Shown piece after piece: positions 52,945 through 62,149 of a DNA stretch of 64,000 nucleotides. How positions within the stretch are numbered: the first letter of the stretch is position 1; each line of letters opens with the position of its first letter. Origin of the DNA: Brevundimonas sp. PAMC22021. Its GTDB lineage: Bacteria; Pseudomonadota; Alphaproteobacteria; Caulobacterales; Caulobacteraceae. The translations under genes and the position numbers were made by a program. Under the pieces are notes generated by a model. It worked only from the letters and a program-made list of their open reading frames with translations. It searched no databases and was not told the origin of the DNA. The stretch is from assembly GCF_019443405.1 (NCBI RefSeq), contig NZ_CP080376.1:2232001-2296000 (forward strand), in the 5' to 3' direction.

Positions 52945-54141
52945 ATGAAACTCGGCACGCCCCTCTCCGACACCGCCGTCCGCGTCATGCTGCTGGGCGC
53001 GGGCGAGCTGGGCAAGGAGGTCGCGATCGAGCTGCAGCGGCTGGGCGTCGAGGTGGTCGCCGTCGACCGCTACCCCAACGCGCCCGCCATGCAGGTCGCC
53101 CACCGCAGCCACGTCATTCCGATGACCGATCCTCAGGTCCTAAACGGCGTGATCATGGCCGAGGCGCCGCACATCATCGTGCCCGAGATCGAGGCCATCG
53201 CCACCGACATTCTCGCAGGCATCGAGGCCGCCGGCATGGCCACGGTCATCCCCACCGCCCGCGCCGTGCAGCTGACCATGAACCGCGAAGGCATCCGCCG
53301 CCTGGCCGCCGAGGACCTGGACCTGCCGACCAGCCCCTACGCCTTCGCCGGTTCGGCCGACGAACTGGCCGAGGGCGCCGCGCGCGTCGGCTATCCCTGC
53401 TTCGTCAAGCCGGTGATGTCCTCCTCCGGCAAGGGCCAGTCGTATGTCGAAAGCGCTGACGAGATCGCCGACGCCTGGACCTATGCGCAAGGCGCCGGTC
53501 GCGTCGCCGGCGGGCGCGTCATCGTCGAGGGCCGGATCGACTTCGACTACGAGATCACCTTGCTGACCGTGCGCTCGCGCGGCGCGGACGGCCAGACCCG
53601 CACCGACTTCTGCGCCCCCATCGGCCACCGCCAGGTCAAGGGCGACTATGTCGAAAGCTGGCAGCCGCAGCCCATGAGCCCCGCCGCCCTCGCCTCGGCC
53701 CAGTCCATCGCCGGGCGCGTCACCGAGGCGCTGGGGGGATGGGGCGTGTTCGGCGTCGAACTGTTCGTGCGCGGCGACCAGGTCTGGTTCTCCGAGGTCT
53801 CGCCCCGCCCGCACGACACCGGCCTGGTCACCCTGGCCAGCCAGACCTTCAGCGAGTTCGCCCTGCACGCCCGCGCCATCCTGGGCCTGCCGGTCGACGT
53901 CTCCCAGCGCGAACCCGCCGCCAGCGCGGTGATCTACGGCGGGATGGAGGCGGCCGGGGTCGCCTTCGAAGGCGTGGCCGAGGCCTTGGCCGTGCCCACC
54001 GCCGACCTGCGCCTGTTCGGCAAGCCGGAAAGCTTCGAGCGCCGCCGCATGGGCGTCGCCGTCGCGCGCGGCGCCGACGTGGATCAGGCCCGCGAACGCG
54101 CGCGAGAGGCGGCCGGACGGATCAGGGTCGTCCAGGGCTGA
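52945..54141 (+). CDS. purT: formate-dependent GAR transformylase (phosphoribosylglycinamide formyltransferase 2)
   Basis: 398 aa from ATG 52945 after AAAGGA. ATP-grasp enzyme that makes FGAR from GAR and formate, the substrate of Pur[38 protein letters not shown] and [13 protein letters not shown] are typical. The THF-dependent alternative purN is not in the window. Start corrected: the longer frame upstream is repeat R2. Confidence 0.96.
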   Translation: MKLGTPLSDTAVRVMLLGAGELGKEVAIELQRLGVEVVAVDRYPNAPAMQVAHRSHVIPMTDPQVLNGVIMAEAPHIIVPEIEAIATDILAGIEAAGMATVIPTARAVQLTMNREGIRRLAAEDLDLPTSPYAFAGSADELAEGAARVGYPCFVKPVMSSSGKGQSYVESADEIADAWTYAQGAGRVAGGRVIVEGRIDFDYEITLLTVRSRGADGQTRTDFCAPIGHRQVKGDYVESWQPQPMSPAALASAQSIAGRVTEALGGWGVFGVELFVRGDQVWFSEVSPRPHDTGLVTLASQTFSEFALHARAILGLPVDVSQREPAASAVIYGGMEAAGVAFEGVAEALAVPTADLRLFGKPESFERRRMGVAVARGADVDQARERAREAAGRIRVVQG

Positions 54142-54146
54142 CCAGC

Positions 54147-54353
54147 CTCTTCTCCCCATCGCCGATGGGGAGGAGAGGTGACCGGTCTTCTCCCTCCCCG
54201 GATGGGGAGGGTGGCTGAGCCGCAGGCGAAGCCGGGTGGGGGCGGCAAGGCGCCCCATCGACGGTTTGTCCAGCTTCACGCCGTGCGACCCTGCCGGGCC
54301 GCCCCCACCCGGTCGCTGACGCGACCACCCTCCCCGAGCGGGGAGGGAGAACC
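54147..54353. repeat. dispersed intergenic repeat R2, copy 5 (compound)
   Basis: Two nested units: CTCCCCATC-GCC-GATGGGGAGGAG at 54151-54174, and a longer inverted pair in which CCCTCCCC...GGGGAGGGTGG at the left and CCACCCTCCCC...GGGGAGGG at the right frame a GC-rich stem (GGGTGGGGGCGG / CCGCCCCCACCC). Between convergent purT and kdsB. Confidence 0.7.
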
Positions 54354-54366
54354 TACGCGCGGGGCT

Positions 54367-55104
54367 TCAGCCTGCCTGAACGGCCGCCAGCGCCCGAGCC
54401 GCCTCCAGGTCCGCCGGATTGTCCACCGACAGCGGCGCCTCGCCGATCACCCGCGCCCAGATCTGCAGGCCCAGCTCCATGGCCCGCAGCTGCTCCAGCT
54501 TCTCGCGCGTCTCCAGGGGCGAAGGCGGCGCCGCGCAGAACCGCATCAGGGCCTCGCGCCGATAGCCATAGACCCCGACATGCCGCCAGATCGGCCCATC
54601 TCCGTAAAGGGTCGAGCGGGTGAAATAGAGCGCCCGCCCCTGCCGTTCGTCCTCTCCCAGGGCCAGCACGGCCTTGACCACGTCCGGATTGGTGCGGTCC
54701 GACGGATCGGCCTCGGCCGAAACCAGGGTGGCGATATCGCAGGACGGCTCGGCCTCCAGCAGCTCGGCGCAGGCCAGGGCGAAGCCGGGATCGGCGAAGG
54801 GCATGTCGCCCTGCACATTGATCACCGCGTCGTGGCGGCCTTCCGGATCCAGCGCCTCCAGGGCCGCGCGGATGCGGTCCGATCCGCTGGGCAGGCCCGG
54901 GTCGGTCAGGACGGCGCGGCCGCCCGCCGCTTCCACCGCCTCCACGATCTCCGGATCGCCGGCGGCCACCGCGACGGGCAGGCCCGAGGCCGCGGCCTGC
55001 GCCCACGCCCGCACGATCATCGGCCGCCCGCCGATGTCCGCCAGCGGCTTGTTCGGCAGTCGCGTCGCGGCCATCCGGGCGGGGATCAGGATCAGGGGAT
55101 TCAT
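54367..55104 (-). CDS. kdsB: 3-deoxy-manno-octulosonate cytidylyltransferase (CMP-KDO synthetase)
   Basis: 245 aa from ATG 55104 (MNPLILIPARMAATRLPNKPLADIGG). Activates KDO for lipid A core. IPARMAATRLPNKPL binds CTP; TDPGLPSGSDRI and VINVQGDMPF coordinate Mg and sugar; HVGVYGYRREALMRF follows. Start chosen by the family N-terminus; the upstream extension is not conserved. Confidence 0.95.
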   Translation of the reverse strand: MNPLILIPARMAATRLPNKPLADIGGRPMIVRAWAQAAASGLPVAVAAGDPEIVEAVEAAGGRAVLTDPGLPSGSDRIRAALEALDPEGRHDAVINVQGDMPFADPGFALACAELLEAEPSCDIATLVSAEADPSDRTNPDVVKAVLALGEDERQGRALYFTRSTLYGDGPIWRHVGVYGYRREALMRFCAAPPSPLETREKLEQLRAMELGLQIWARVIGEAPLSVDNPADLEAARALAAVQAG

Positions 55105-55253
55105 GGCTGGGCGCCTCGTCTGAGTCGCCTTGGCCCTCGACAGGGGCGCCGGCGCGGTTGCGAAGGTGGCGCTAGCGTGCCAGACACGCCTAAGCAACAC
55201 GCGCGATCACCGTCTGTCGCGCGGGGCTCAAAGGGATGGGGTGCGGCCACGGC

Positions 55254-56021
55254 ATGAGCGGCGATCTGAAGTGGAATAAGATTTTCGGCGCAGGCCTGGG
55301 GACGGCCTTCGTCATCCTGGTCGTCCAGCAGGTGTCGGGCGCGATTTATCACACCGAGCCCCCTGAAAAGATGGGCTATTTCGTCGATGCGCCGGAAGAG
55401 GCCGCCGGCGGAGCCGAGGCCGAGCTGCCGCCGGACTGGGGCACGCTGCTGCCCGTCGCCGACGTCGCGGCCGGCGAGGCGGCCTTTGCCCGTTGCCAGG
55501 CCTGCCACAACATCCAGCAGGGCGGCGCCAACGGCATCGGCCCCAACCTGTTCGGCGTGGTGGGCGGCCCGGTGATGCACGCCGGCGGCTTCGCCTATTC
55601 GGACGCCATGGCCAAGCACAAGGCCGAGGCGCCGACCTGGGGCTATGACCAGCTGAACAGCTTCATCACCGCGCCGGGCCGCTATGTGCCGGGCACCAAG
55701 ATGTCCTTCGCCGGTATCCGCGACACCCAGACGCGCATCAATCTGATCGCCTATCTGCGCTCGCAAGGGTCGGGCGGCTTCGCCGTTCCTGCGCCCGATC
55801 CGGCCCGCCAGCCGGGCGCCACTCCGGCCGAAGCCGCGGCCGCCGGCGACACGCCCGTCGCTCCCGGCGCCGGCGAAGCGGCCGCGCCGAACGGCGGTCA
55901 GGTCGGCGGCGCACCGGACACGAGCGCCGCGGCCCAGCCGGAAAGCCAGACCTCCAACCCCGCGCCCATGAGCTCGGAAGCCAACGCCACGGGCCTGGGC
56001 CAGAACAGCCCGCAACGCTGA
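55254..56021 (+). CDS. membrane-anchored c-type cytochrome (CycM/c552-like)
   Basis: 255 aa from ATG 55254 (MSGDLKWNKIFGAGLGTAFVILVVQQVSG), a single N-terminal membrane anchor. One haem site CQACH (about residue 79) and an axial Met in GTKMSFAGI; class I cytochrome c fold with NLFGVVGGP. Carries electrons between bc1 and cytochrome oxidase. The C-terminal ~75 residues are a Pro/Ala/Gly-rich disordered tail, longer than usual. An ATG at 55236 is an alternative. Confidence 0.92.
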   Translation: MSGDLKWNKIFGAGLGTAFVILVVQQVSGAIYHTEPPEKMGYFVDAPEEAAGGAEAELPPDWGTLLPVADVAAGEAAFARCQACHNIQQGGANGIGPNLFGVVGGPVMHAGGFAYSDAMAKHKAEAPTWGYDQLNSFITAPGRYVPGTKMSFAGIRDTQTRINLIAYLRSQGSGGFAVPAPDPARQPGATPAEAAAAGDTPVAPGAGEAAAPNGGQVGGAPDTSAAAQPESQTSNPAPMSSEANATGLGQNSPQR

Positions 56022-56046
56022 GGCGCCAAGGTCCGGAAAAGATCAG

Positions 56047-56074
56047 GAGGCGGCTCTTCGGGGCCGCCTCTTTC
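56047..56074 (+). terminator. terminator after cytochrome c gene
   Basis: 8-bp stem GAGGCGGC / GCCGCCTC (56047-56054 with 56063-56070) and TTTC. Just before the convergent NlpC/P60 stop. Confidence 0.7.
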
Positions 56075-56077
56075 GCG

Positions 56078-56974
56078 TCAGGGCAGTCGACGAACGACCG
56101 GCGCCTCGAAGCCGTCGGCGCGATAGCGGACGTCGACCTCAGCCAGCGCCTCCGTCCGCACGACGCCGGCCGCGCTGCTGGCGTGAATCACCGTCTGCGC
56201 GTCCAGCAGAATGGCGGCGTGCCCGCCCCAAGGCGAAACGACGTCCGAGCGCCACACCACCAGATCGCCGCGCCGGGCCTCGCCCATCTGCACCGCGGCG
56301 CCCAGCTCGGCCTGATCGACAGCAAAGCGCGGCCCCGGAAGACCGGCCGCATACAACGCCTGCTGCACCAGCCCGCTGCAGTCGAGGCCCTGCGCCGTGC
56401 GACCGCCCGGCCGGAACGGCGCGCCGACGAAACGCTCGGCGCTTGCGGCCAGGTCACGCTCGAACGTGGCGAAATCGCAAAGATCGGCGGCGGCGACCCA
56501 GCCCAGACCAGCGATCTCGCTCAAGCCGTCGCGGCGCCCCGCCTCGGGCACCAAGGCGTTCATCGGCAAGTTCGCGACCACCGCGCCGCCGGACGGACCT
56601 GAAAAGACGTCGGCGCTGGCGCCCGCGACCCGGTGCGTCGGCGCCTCGGCCGGCGCCGCCAGAGGTCCGACCTGCACCCACCCCACCACGCCCGACCGCC
56701 GCGATCGGCCCCAGGCCAGCGGTCCATGCCGCTCCAGCACGTCGAACAGCTCGCCGAACACCAGCTGGTCCACGACCTGCCCGTCGGGCCTGTCGCGGAT
56801 GTCGACCGCCTGGGCGCCGCACGTCAGCGGCGTCGTCGCCGCATAGCGGTCCGCACGCACCAGCCCCTCCAGCGCCTGTTCGGCGAGATCGGAGCGGGCC
56901 AGCAAGGCGCCCGGCGGCAGGAGGTCGAAGCGGTCGGTCAAGAACTCGCGGCCCAGAAAGGATTGAGCCGGCAT
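56078..56974 (-). CDS. NlpC/P60 family cysteine peptidase with SH3-like domain
   Basis: 298 aa from ATG 56974. N-terminal SH3-like pair (about 40-165), then the NlpC/P60 domain with the catalytic triad C199 (GLDCSGLV), H252 (GGHAAILLD) and H264 (VIHASSAAG). Cleaves D-gamma-Glu/mDAP bonds of murein peptides. No signal peptide is visible, so it may act on recycled peptides. Follows leucyl aminopeptidase by 26 bases in the same direction, a pairing that fits muropeptide breakdown. Confidence 0.88.
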   Translation of the reverse strand: MPAQSFLGREFLTDRFDLLPPGALLARSDLAEQALEGLVRADRYAATTPLTCGAQAVDIRDRPDGQVVDQLVFGELFDVLERHGPLAWGRSRRSGVVGWVQVGPLAAPAEAPTHRVAGASADVFSGPSGGAVVANLPMNALVPEAGRRDGLSEIAGLGWVAAADLCDFATFERDLAASAERFVGAPFRPGGRTAQGLDCSGLVQQALYAAGLPGPRFAVDQAELGAAVQMGEARRGDLVVWRSDVVSPWGGHAAILLDAQTVIHASSAAGVVRTEALAEVDVRYRADGFEAPVVRRLP

Positions 56975-57000
56975 CCTGCGCCGCGAAGCCGAAGCGGCCG

Positions 57001-58410
57001 TTAACGCCCTTCGCTTTTTTCGCCGAAACGATCCTGCAGATAGCGGAAGCAGGCTCTGATCCCCTGCGCCTCCCCGCCTTCCGGCCACCCCGGCCGGCCG
57101 CGCGGGTTCCAGGCGAAGATGTCCATGTGCGCCCAGGCTCCGGTCTCCGGCGCGAACCGCTGCAGGAACAGGGCGGCCGTGACCGAGCCCGCCTGCGCCC
57201 AGCCCGCCGGATCGTTGCGCAGGTCGGCAATGTCCGCCTCCAGCGCCGCGCCGTAGCCGGGCCACAGCGGCATCCGCCAAAGCGGGTCGCGCACCGCCGA
57301 CGCCGCCTGGAGCAACCCCGCCGCCAACCCATCGTCATCGGTATAGAGCGGCGGCAACTCCGGCCCCAGCGCGATCCGCGCTGCGCCCGTCAGCGTGGCG
57401 AAATCCAGCGTCAGGTCCGGCCTATGCTCGCCGGCTCGCGTCAGGGCGTCGGCCAGGATCAGCCGCCCCTCCGCATCCGTATTGCCGACCTCTACCGTCA
57501 GACCCTTGCGCGTCCGCAGGATGTCGCCGGGCCGAAAGGCGTCGGCCGAGATCGCGTTCTCCACCGCCGCTACGACGACCACCAGCCGCACGGGCAGATC
57601 GGCCTGCATCACCAGCCGGCCGAGCGCCAGGGCGTGCGCCGCCCCGCCCATGTCCTTTTTCATGTTGCGCATGCCGGCGGCCGGCTTGATGTCCAGCCCG
57701 CCCGTGTCGAACACCACCCCCTTGCCCACCAGCGCGACCAGCGGCAGTTCGAGCCGATCCAGCTTCCAGCCGATCTCGATGAGGCGCGGCTGGCGATGCG
57801 GGGCGGCGGCGCGACCCACGGCGTGCACCGCCGGATAGTTCGCATCCAGCAGGGCCTCCCCCTCGGTCACCGCGATCTCGGCGCCCGCCTCCTCGGCGAT
57901 CTCGCGCGCCACGGTCTCGATCTGCAGCGGCCCCATGTCGGCGGCCGGCGTGTCCACCATCTCGCGCGCCAGGGCGCAGGCCGAGGCGATCCGCAGCACG
58001 GCCTCGACGTCCACGCCGTTCGGCGCGACCAGACGCGCCCGGCCCCGCTCGGGCCGCGCCTTGTAGCGGTCGAACAGGTAGGAGCCGAGCGCGAAGGCCA
58101 GCGCCGCCTGCGCCGCATCCTCGCCCTCGACGCCTTCCAAGCGCCAGACGCCAGAGGGCAGGCGCGCCGCCAGCGCACGCACGGACATTGGATCGAACCG
58201 CTCCCCGGCGCCGAACAGGGCCTGCCCCAAACCGCCGTCCGCGCCCGGCGTCAGCAGCAGCTGTCCCGCCTTGCCGGTGAAATCCTGGGCGGCGGCCCAG
58301 GCGGCGACGCCATCCGGCAGCGCCTCGCCAGACCGAACGATCCGAACAACGCGAACGCCTTCCCCCGCCTCTGCGGCGGAGATCAGGACTTCGGCATGAA
58401 CAGCGGACAT
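57001..58410 (-). CDS. leucyl aminopeptidase (M17)
   Basis: 469 aa from ATG 58410. Metal-site motifs: VALVGKGVVFDTGGLDIKP (Lys and Asp), KKDMGGAA and NTDAEGRLILADAL (the M17 signature). Two-metal exopeptidase that releases N-terminal residues in the cytosol. Normal length. Next in line with NlpC/P60. Confidence 0.94.
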   Translation of the reverse strand: MSAVHAEVLISAAEAGEGVRVVRIVRSGEALPDGVAAWAAAQDFTGKAGQLLLTPGADGGLGQALFGAGERFDPMSVRALAARLPSGVWRLEGVEGEDAAQAALAFALGSYLFDRYKARPERGRARLVAPNGVDVEAVLRIASACALAREMVDTPAADMGPLQIETVAREIAEEAGAEIAVTEGEALLDANYPAVHAVGRAAAPHRQPRLIEIGWKLDRLELPLVALVGKGVVFDTGGLDIKPAAGMRNMKKDMGGAAHALALGRLVMQADLPVRLVVVVAAVENAISADAFRPGDILRTRKGLTVEVGNTDAEGRLILADALTRAGEHRPDLTLDFATLTGAARIALGPELPPLYTDDDGLAAGLLQAASAVRDPLWRMPLWPGYGAALEADIADLRNDPAGWAQAGSVTAALFLQRFAPETGAWAHMDIFAWNPRGRPGWPEGGEAQGIRACFRYLQDRFGEKSEGR

Positions 58411-58510
58411 GGGCGTGACCTCAATCGAGCGCGCGTGGCGCCAGTTAACCAAGAGTTGACGCGGACAGGCGACCCTTTGCGCCTCACCAAGGCTCGTCCG
58501 GACCTCTTCC

Positions 58511-59311
58511 ATGTCGCGCATGCCCGTCGCCATCGCAACCATCGCGGCCCTGCTCCTCGGCGCCGCGGGTCCGACCCTCGCCGCCGATCCCGCCGCGCCC
58601 GCAAAGGCGTCCGCCGAGATCCGCGCGACCTATGACCGGATGGACGCCCTGTCGCGCTCGGTCTTCTGGGCCAACGAACAGCAGGTCGATCCCAACGATC
58701 CGGTGGCGGGCGTGAAGCTGTCGCAGGCGCTGCGTGAACTCGGCAAGTACGACCAGGCGGCGCAGGCGGCCGAGGCGACGCTGACGGTGCAGCCGAACAA
58801 TCTGGAAGCCATGCTGGCGCTGGGCCGCGCCCACATCGCGCGGGGCCAGGCCTTCTACGGCGTCGCGCCGCTGGAGCGGGCGCGCGATGCGGCGCCGCGC
58901 GACTGGCGCCCGCTGTCGCTTCTGGGCGTGGCCTATCAGCAGGTGCGCCGCTTCGACGACGCCCGCGCCGCCTGGAACCAGGCGCTGACCCTGTCGCCCG
59001 ACAATCCCGATGTCCTGACCAACGCCGCCATGGCGGCCATGGCCAGCGGCGACGCGGCGGGCGCCGAGGCCCTGCTGCGCCGAGCCGCCGCCCAGCCGAG
59101 CGCCACAATCCAGGTGCGCCAGAACCTCGCCATCGCTCTGGGGCTTCAGGGCAAGACGGGCGAGGCCGAAGCCATCCTGCGCCGGGACCTGCCGCCCGAA
59201 CAGGCCGAACGCAATCTCGCCTGGCTCAGGAACCGCGCGAACTCGACCTCGGCGCAGGCGGCCGGCCAGACGCCCGACGCCGCCCGCACCTGGGGCTCGC
59301 TGGGCGGCTGA
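58511..59311 (+). CDS. TPR protein, TadD-like (Flp pilus assembly)
   Basis: 266 aa with a signal peptide (MSRMPVAIATIAALLLGAAGPTLA) and four or five TPRs (e.g. LRELGKYDQAAQAAEATLTVQPNN; GVAYQQVRRFDDARAAWNQALTLSPDN). It resembles TadD, the periplasmic TPR factor of tad pili. A prepilin peptidase gene at the right edge supports such a pathway, but no tad operon is in the window, so the name is provisional. Confidence 0.75.
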   Translation: MSRMPVAIATIAALLLGAAGPTLAADPAAPAKASAEIRATYDRMDALSRSVFWANEQQVDPNDPVAGVKLSQALRELGKYDQAAQAAEATLTVQPNNLEAMLALGRAHIARGQAFYGVAPLERARDAAPRDWRPLSLLGVAYQQVRRFDDARAAWNQALTLSPDNPDVLTNAAMAAMASGDAAGAEALLRRAAAQPSATIQVRQNLAIALGLQGKTGEAEAILRRDLPPEQAERNLAWLRNRANSTSAQAAGQTPDAARTWGSLGG

Positions 59312-59350
59312 CGCCTTCTCTCGCGCCCGACGCCATCCTATCTTCCGCGC

Positions 59351-59806
59351 ATGATCGACGATCTCTACAGCGCCCGCATCCTGTCGCTGGCGGCCAATCT
59401 GCCGCACAGCGGGCGACTGCCGACGCCTGACGGCACGGGCCAGCGGACGGCCAAGCTGTGCGGCTCCAGGGCCATCGTCGATGTCACGCTGGACGAGGAC
59501 GGCCGCATCGCCGACTTCGCCCAGGACGTGCGCGCCTGCGCGCTCGGCCAGGCCGCGGCCGGCGTGGTGGGCGAGCACGCCATCGGCGCGTCTCGCGACG
59601 AGATCGCCTTCGCCCGCGACGCCCTGCTGGCCATGCTGAAGTCGGGCGGCGAGGGCCCGGACGGCCGCTTCGAGGCCTTGCGCGTGCTCAAGCCCGTCGC
59701 CGACTATCCCGCCCGCCACGCCTCGACCGCCGTCACCATCGAGGCGACGCTTGAGGCGGTGGATGCTGCGCTTCTGGCCCGAACTCGTCTCGCCGGAGCA
59801 GCCTGA
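59351..59806 (+). CDS. iron-sulfur cluster scaffold-like (IscU/NifU-N) protein
   Basis: 151 aa. Conserved blocks: AKLCGSRAIVDVTLDEDGRI (first Cys) and VRACALGQAAAGVV (second Cys). The third scaffold Cys of IscU is replaced: the equivalent ARHAST segment carries Ser. This variant is common in alphaproteobacteria next to yidD. It may bind a cluster differently or serve another role. Overlap with yidD is absent but the gap is short. Confidence 0.85.
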   Translation: MIDDLYSARILSLAANLPHSGRLPTPDGTGQRTAKLCGSRAIVDVTLDEDGRIADFAQDVRACALGQAAAGVVGEHAIGASRDEIAFARDALLAMLKSGGEGPDGRFEALRVLKPVADYPARHASTAVTIEATLEAVDAALLARTRLAGAA

Positions 59807-59893
59807 CAAGAGGCGTCCTGGTTGATCCCCCAGGCCTCACGGGGGATAAGCGCGGCGAACCGCAAGTCAGCTTGTCTCCGGCGAAGAGGCGCA

Positions 59894-60145
59894 ATGTCTC
59901 TCTATGAACGCGGCGTCCGCGCGGCCCACCGGGGCTACAAGCTGACGCTGTCCCCCTGGTTCGGCCAGTCGTGCCGCTTCCTGCCGACCTGTTCGGACTA
60001 TGGACGCGACGCCCTGATCCAACACGGACCGCTCAAGGGGGGATGGCTCACCGCGCGCAGGCTCTGTAAATGCCACCCCTTCGGCGGCTCGGGCTACGAT
60101 CCCGTTCCGCCTGCCCAGCATCGGGCTGAGAAGACGAAATCATGA
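59894..60145 (+). CDS. yidD: membrane protein insertion efficiency factor YidD
   Basis: 83 aa from ATG 59894 ([24 protein letters not shown]). Typical Yid[50 protein letters not shown], three to four conserved Cys. Peripheral inner-membrane protein assisting YidC. The start upstream (59822) is less likely. Overlaps thrS by four bases (ATGA). Confidence 0.93.
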   Translation: MSLYERGVRAAHRGYKLTLSPWFGQSCRFLPTCSDYGRDALIQHGPLKGGWLTARRLCKCHPFGGSGYDPVPPAQHRAEKTKS

Positions 60146-62061
60146 TCGACCTGAAATTTCCCGACGGCGCCGTGCGCCAGTATCCGGCCGGTTCCACGGC
60201 GCGCGACGTGGCCCAGTCCATCTCGCCTTCGCTGGCCAAGAAGGCCGTGCTGGCCGAACTTAACGGCCAGCAGCGCGACATGGGCCGGGTGCTGGAGACC
60301 GGCGGCGACTTCCGCCTGATCATGCGTGACGACCCGGAGGCGCTCTACACCATCCGCCACGACACGGCCCACGTGCTGGCCGAGGCTGTACAGACGCTGT
60401 TTCCCGGCACCCAGGTCACGATCGGCCCGGCCATCGAGGACGGCTTCTATTACGACTTCGCCCGCGACGAGCCCTTCTCGACCGACGACTTCGCCGCCAT
60501 CGAAAAGGAGATGGGCAGGATCATCGACCGCGACGCCAAGTTCGAGCGCGAGGTCTGGGATCGCGACGAAGCCATCGCCTTCTTCGCCGCGCGCGGAGAA
60601 CGCTTCAAGGCCGAGCTGATCAGCGACCTGCCCGCCGACGAGACCATCACCATCTATCGCCAGGGCGAGTGGCTGGACCTGTGCCGGGGCCCGCACTTCC
60701 CCTCCACCCGCCACGTCGGCAAAGCCTTCAAGCTGACCAAGCTGGCCGGCGCCTACTGGCGCGGCGACAGCTCGCGTGACCAGCTGCAGCGCATCTATGG
60801 CACCGCCTGGGCGACCAAGGAGGACCTCGACGCCTATCTGCAGCGCATCGAGGAGGCGGAAAAGCGCGATCATAGAAAGCTCGGTCGCGCCATGGAGCTC
60901 TTCCACATGCAGGAAGAGGGCCGGGGCATGGTCTTCTGGCACCCCAAGGGCTGGGTCCTGTGGCAGGTGCTGGAGGCTTATATGCGCCGCCGCCTGACGG
61001 CGGCCGGCTATGTCGAGGTCAAGACGCCCCAGGTGCTGGACCGCAAGTTCTGGGAAGCCTCCGGCCACTGGGACAAATACCGCCCCAACATGTTCGTCTG
61101 CGAGACCGTGGAGGGCGAAACCCTCTCGCTCAAGCCGATGAACTGCCCGGGCCACGTGCAGATCTTCGACCAGGGCCAGCGGTCTTATCGCGAGCTGCCG
61201 CTGCGCATGGCCGAGTTCGGCGCCTGCCACCGCTATGAGCCGTCCGGCTCGCTGCACGGCCTGATGCGGGTGCGCGGCTTCACCCAAGACGACGCCCACA
61301 TCTTCTGCCGCGAGGACCAGATCGTCGAGGAGACGGCGGCCTTTATCACCCTGGCCAAGAGCATCCACGCCGATCTCGGCATGGAGACCGCCTACATCAA
61401 CCTGGCCACCCGGCCGGAGGTGCGCGCCGGCTCCGACGAATTCTGGGACAAGGCCGAGACCCAGATGGCCGAGGCCGCCCGCGCCGCCGGCGTCGAGCCG
61501 GTGATCGCCGAGGGCGACGGCGCCTTCTACGCACCCAAGCTGGACTTCATCGTCAAGGACGCGATCGGCCGCGAATGGACCTGCGGCACCATTCAGCTGG
61601 ACTACGTCCTGCCCGAGCGCCTGAACGCCACCTACATCGCCGAGGACGGCCAGAAGCACCGACCGGTGATGCTGCACCGCGCGATTCTGGGCAGCTTCGA
61701 GCGGTTCATCGGCATCATGATCGAGAACTACGCCGGCGCCTTCCCCCTGTGGCTGTCGCCGGTGCAGGCGGTGGTGGCGACCATCACCTCGGACGCCGAC
61801 GACTACGCCCGCGACGTCCAGGCCCGCTTCAAGGCGGCTGGCCTGCGAGCCGAGATCGACCTGCGCAACGAAAAGGTCGGCTACAAGGTGCGCGAACACT
61901 CGGTCGGCAAGGTGCCGGTCATCGCCGTGGTGGGCAGGAACGAAGCCGCTGAAGGTCAGGTCGCCATCCGCCGCCTGGGTTCGCAGGCCCAGACGGTGGT
62001 CACGGTCGAAGAGGCGATCCGCATCCTGACCGAAGAGGCCACGCCGCCCGACCTGCGCTGA
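60142..62061 (+). CDS. thrS: threonyl-tRNA synthetase
   Basis: 639 aa class II synthetase. N-terminal TGS domain ([24 protein letters not shown]), editing domain ([19 protein letters not shown]), catalytic core with zinc Cys in MNCPGHV, motif 2 [25 protein letters not shown], and anticodon domain ([18 protein letters not shown]). Complete. Overlaps yidD. Confidence 0.97.
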   Translation: MIDLKFPDGAVRQYPAGSTARDVAQSISPSLAKKAVLAELNGQQRDMGRVLETGGDFRLIMRDDPEALYTIRHDTAHVLAEAVQTLFPGTQVTIGPAIEDGFYYDFARDEPFSTDDFAAIEKEMGRIIDRDAKFEREVWDRDEAIAFFAARGERFKAELISDLPADETITIYRQGEWLDLCRGPHFPSTRHVGKAFKLTKLAGAYWRGDSSRDQLQRIYGTAWATKEDLDAYLQRIEEAEKRDHRKLGRAMELFHMQEEGRGMVFWHPKGWVLWQVLEAYMRRRLTAAGYVEVKTPQVLDRKFWEASGHWDKYRPNMFVCETVEGETLSLKPMNCPGHVQIFDQGQRSYRELPLRMAEFGACHRYEPSGSLHGLMRVRGFTQDDAHIFCREDQIVEETAAFITLAKSIHADLGMETAYINLATRPEVRAGSDEFWDKAETQMAEAARAAGVEPVIAEGDGAFYAPKLDFIVKDAIGREWTCGTIQLDYVLPERLNATYIAEDGQKHRPVMLHRAILGSFERFIGIMIENYAGAFPLWLSPVQAVVATITSDADDYARDVQARFKAAGLRAEIDLRNEKVGYKVREHSVGKVPVIAVVGRNEAAEGQVAIRRLGSQAQTVVTVEEAIRILTEEATPPDLR

Positions 62062-62066
62062 GCAGG

Positions 62067-62096
62067 GGTGAAGACGGGCTTTGTCCCGTCTTCACC
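62067..62096 (+). terminator. hairpin terminator after thrS
   Basis: A perfect 12-bp stem (62067-62078 with 62085-62096), six-base loop CTTTGT. The tail GTATCTTAG has few T residues, so strength is uncertain. Confidence 0.6.
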
Positions 62097-62149
62097 GTAT
62101 CTTAGGTCATCGAGCGGCAGTCTTCTTCGGACGTTCTGAAGGAGCCGCG

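Noticed and set aside
58511..59311. Assignment to a full tad pilus operon
   Set aside because: Only one TPR gene and, 4 kb away, a prepilin peptidase; no tadABC, cpa or flp pilin genes are present in the window.
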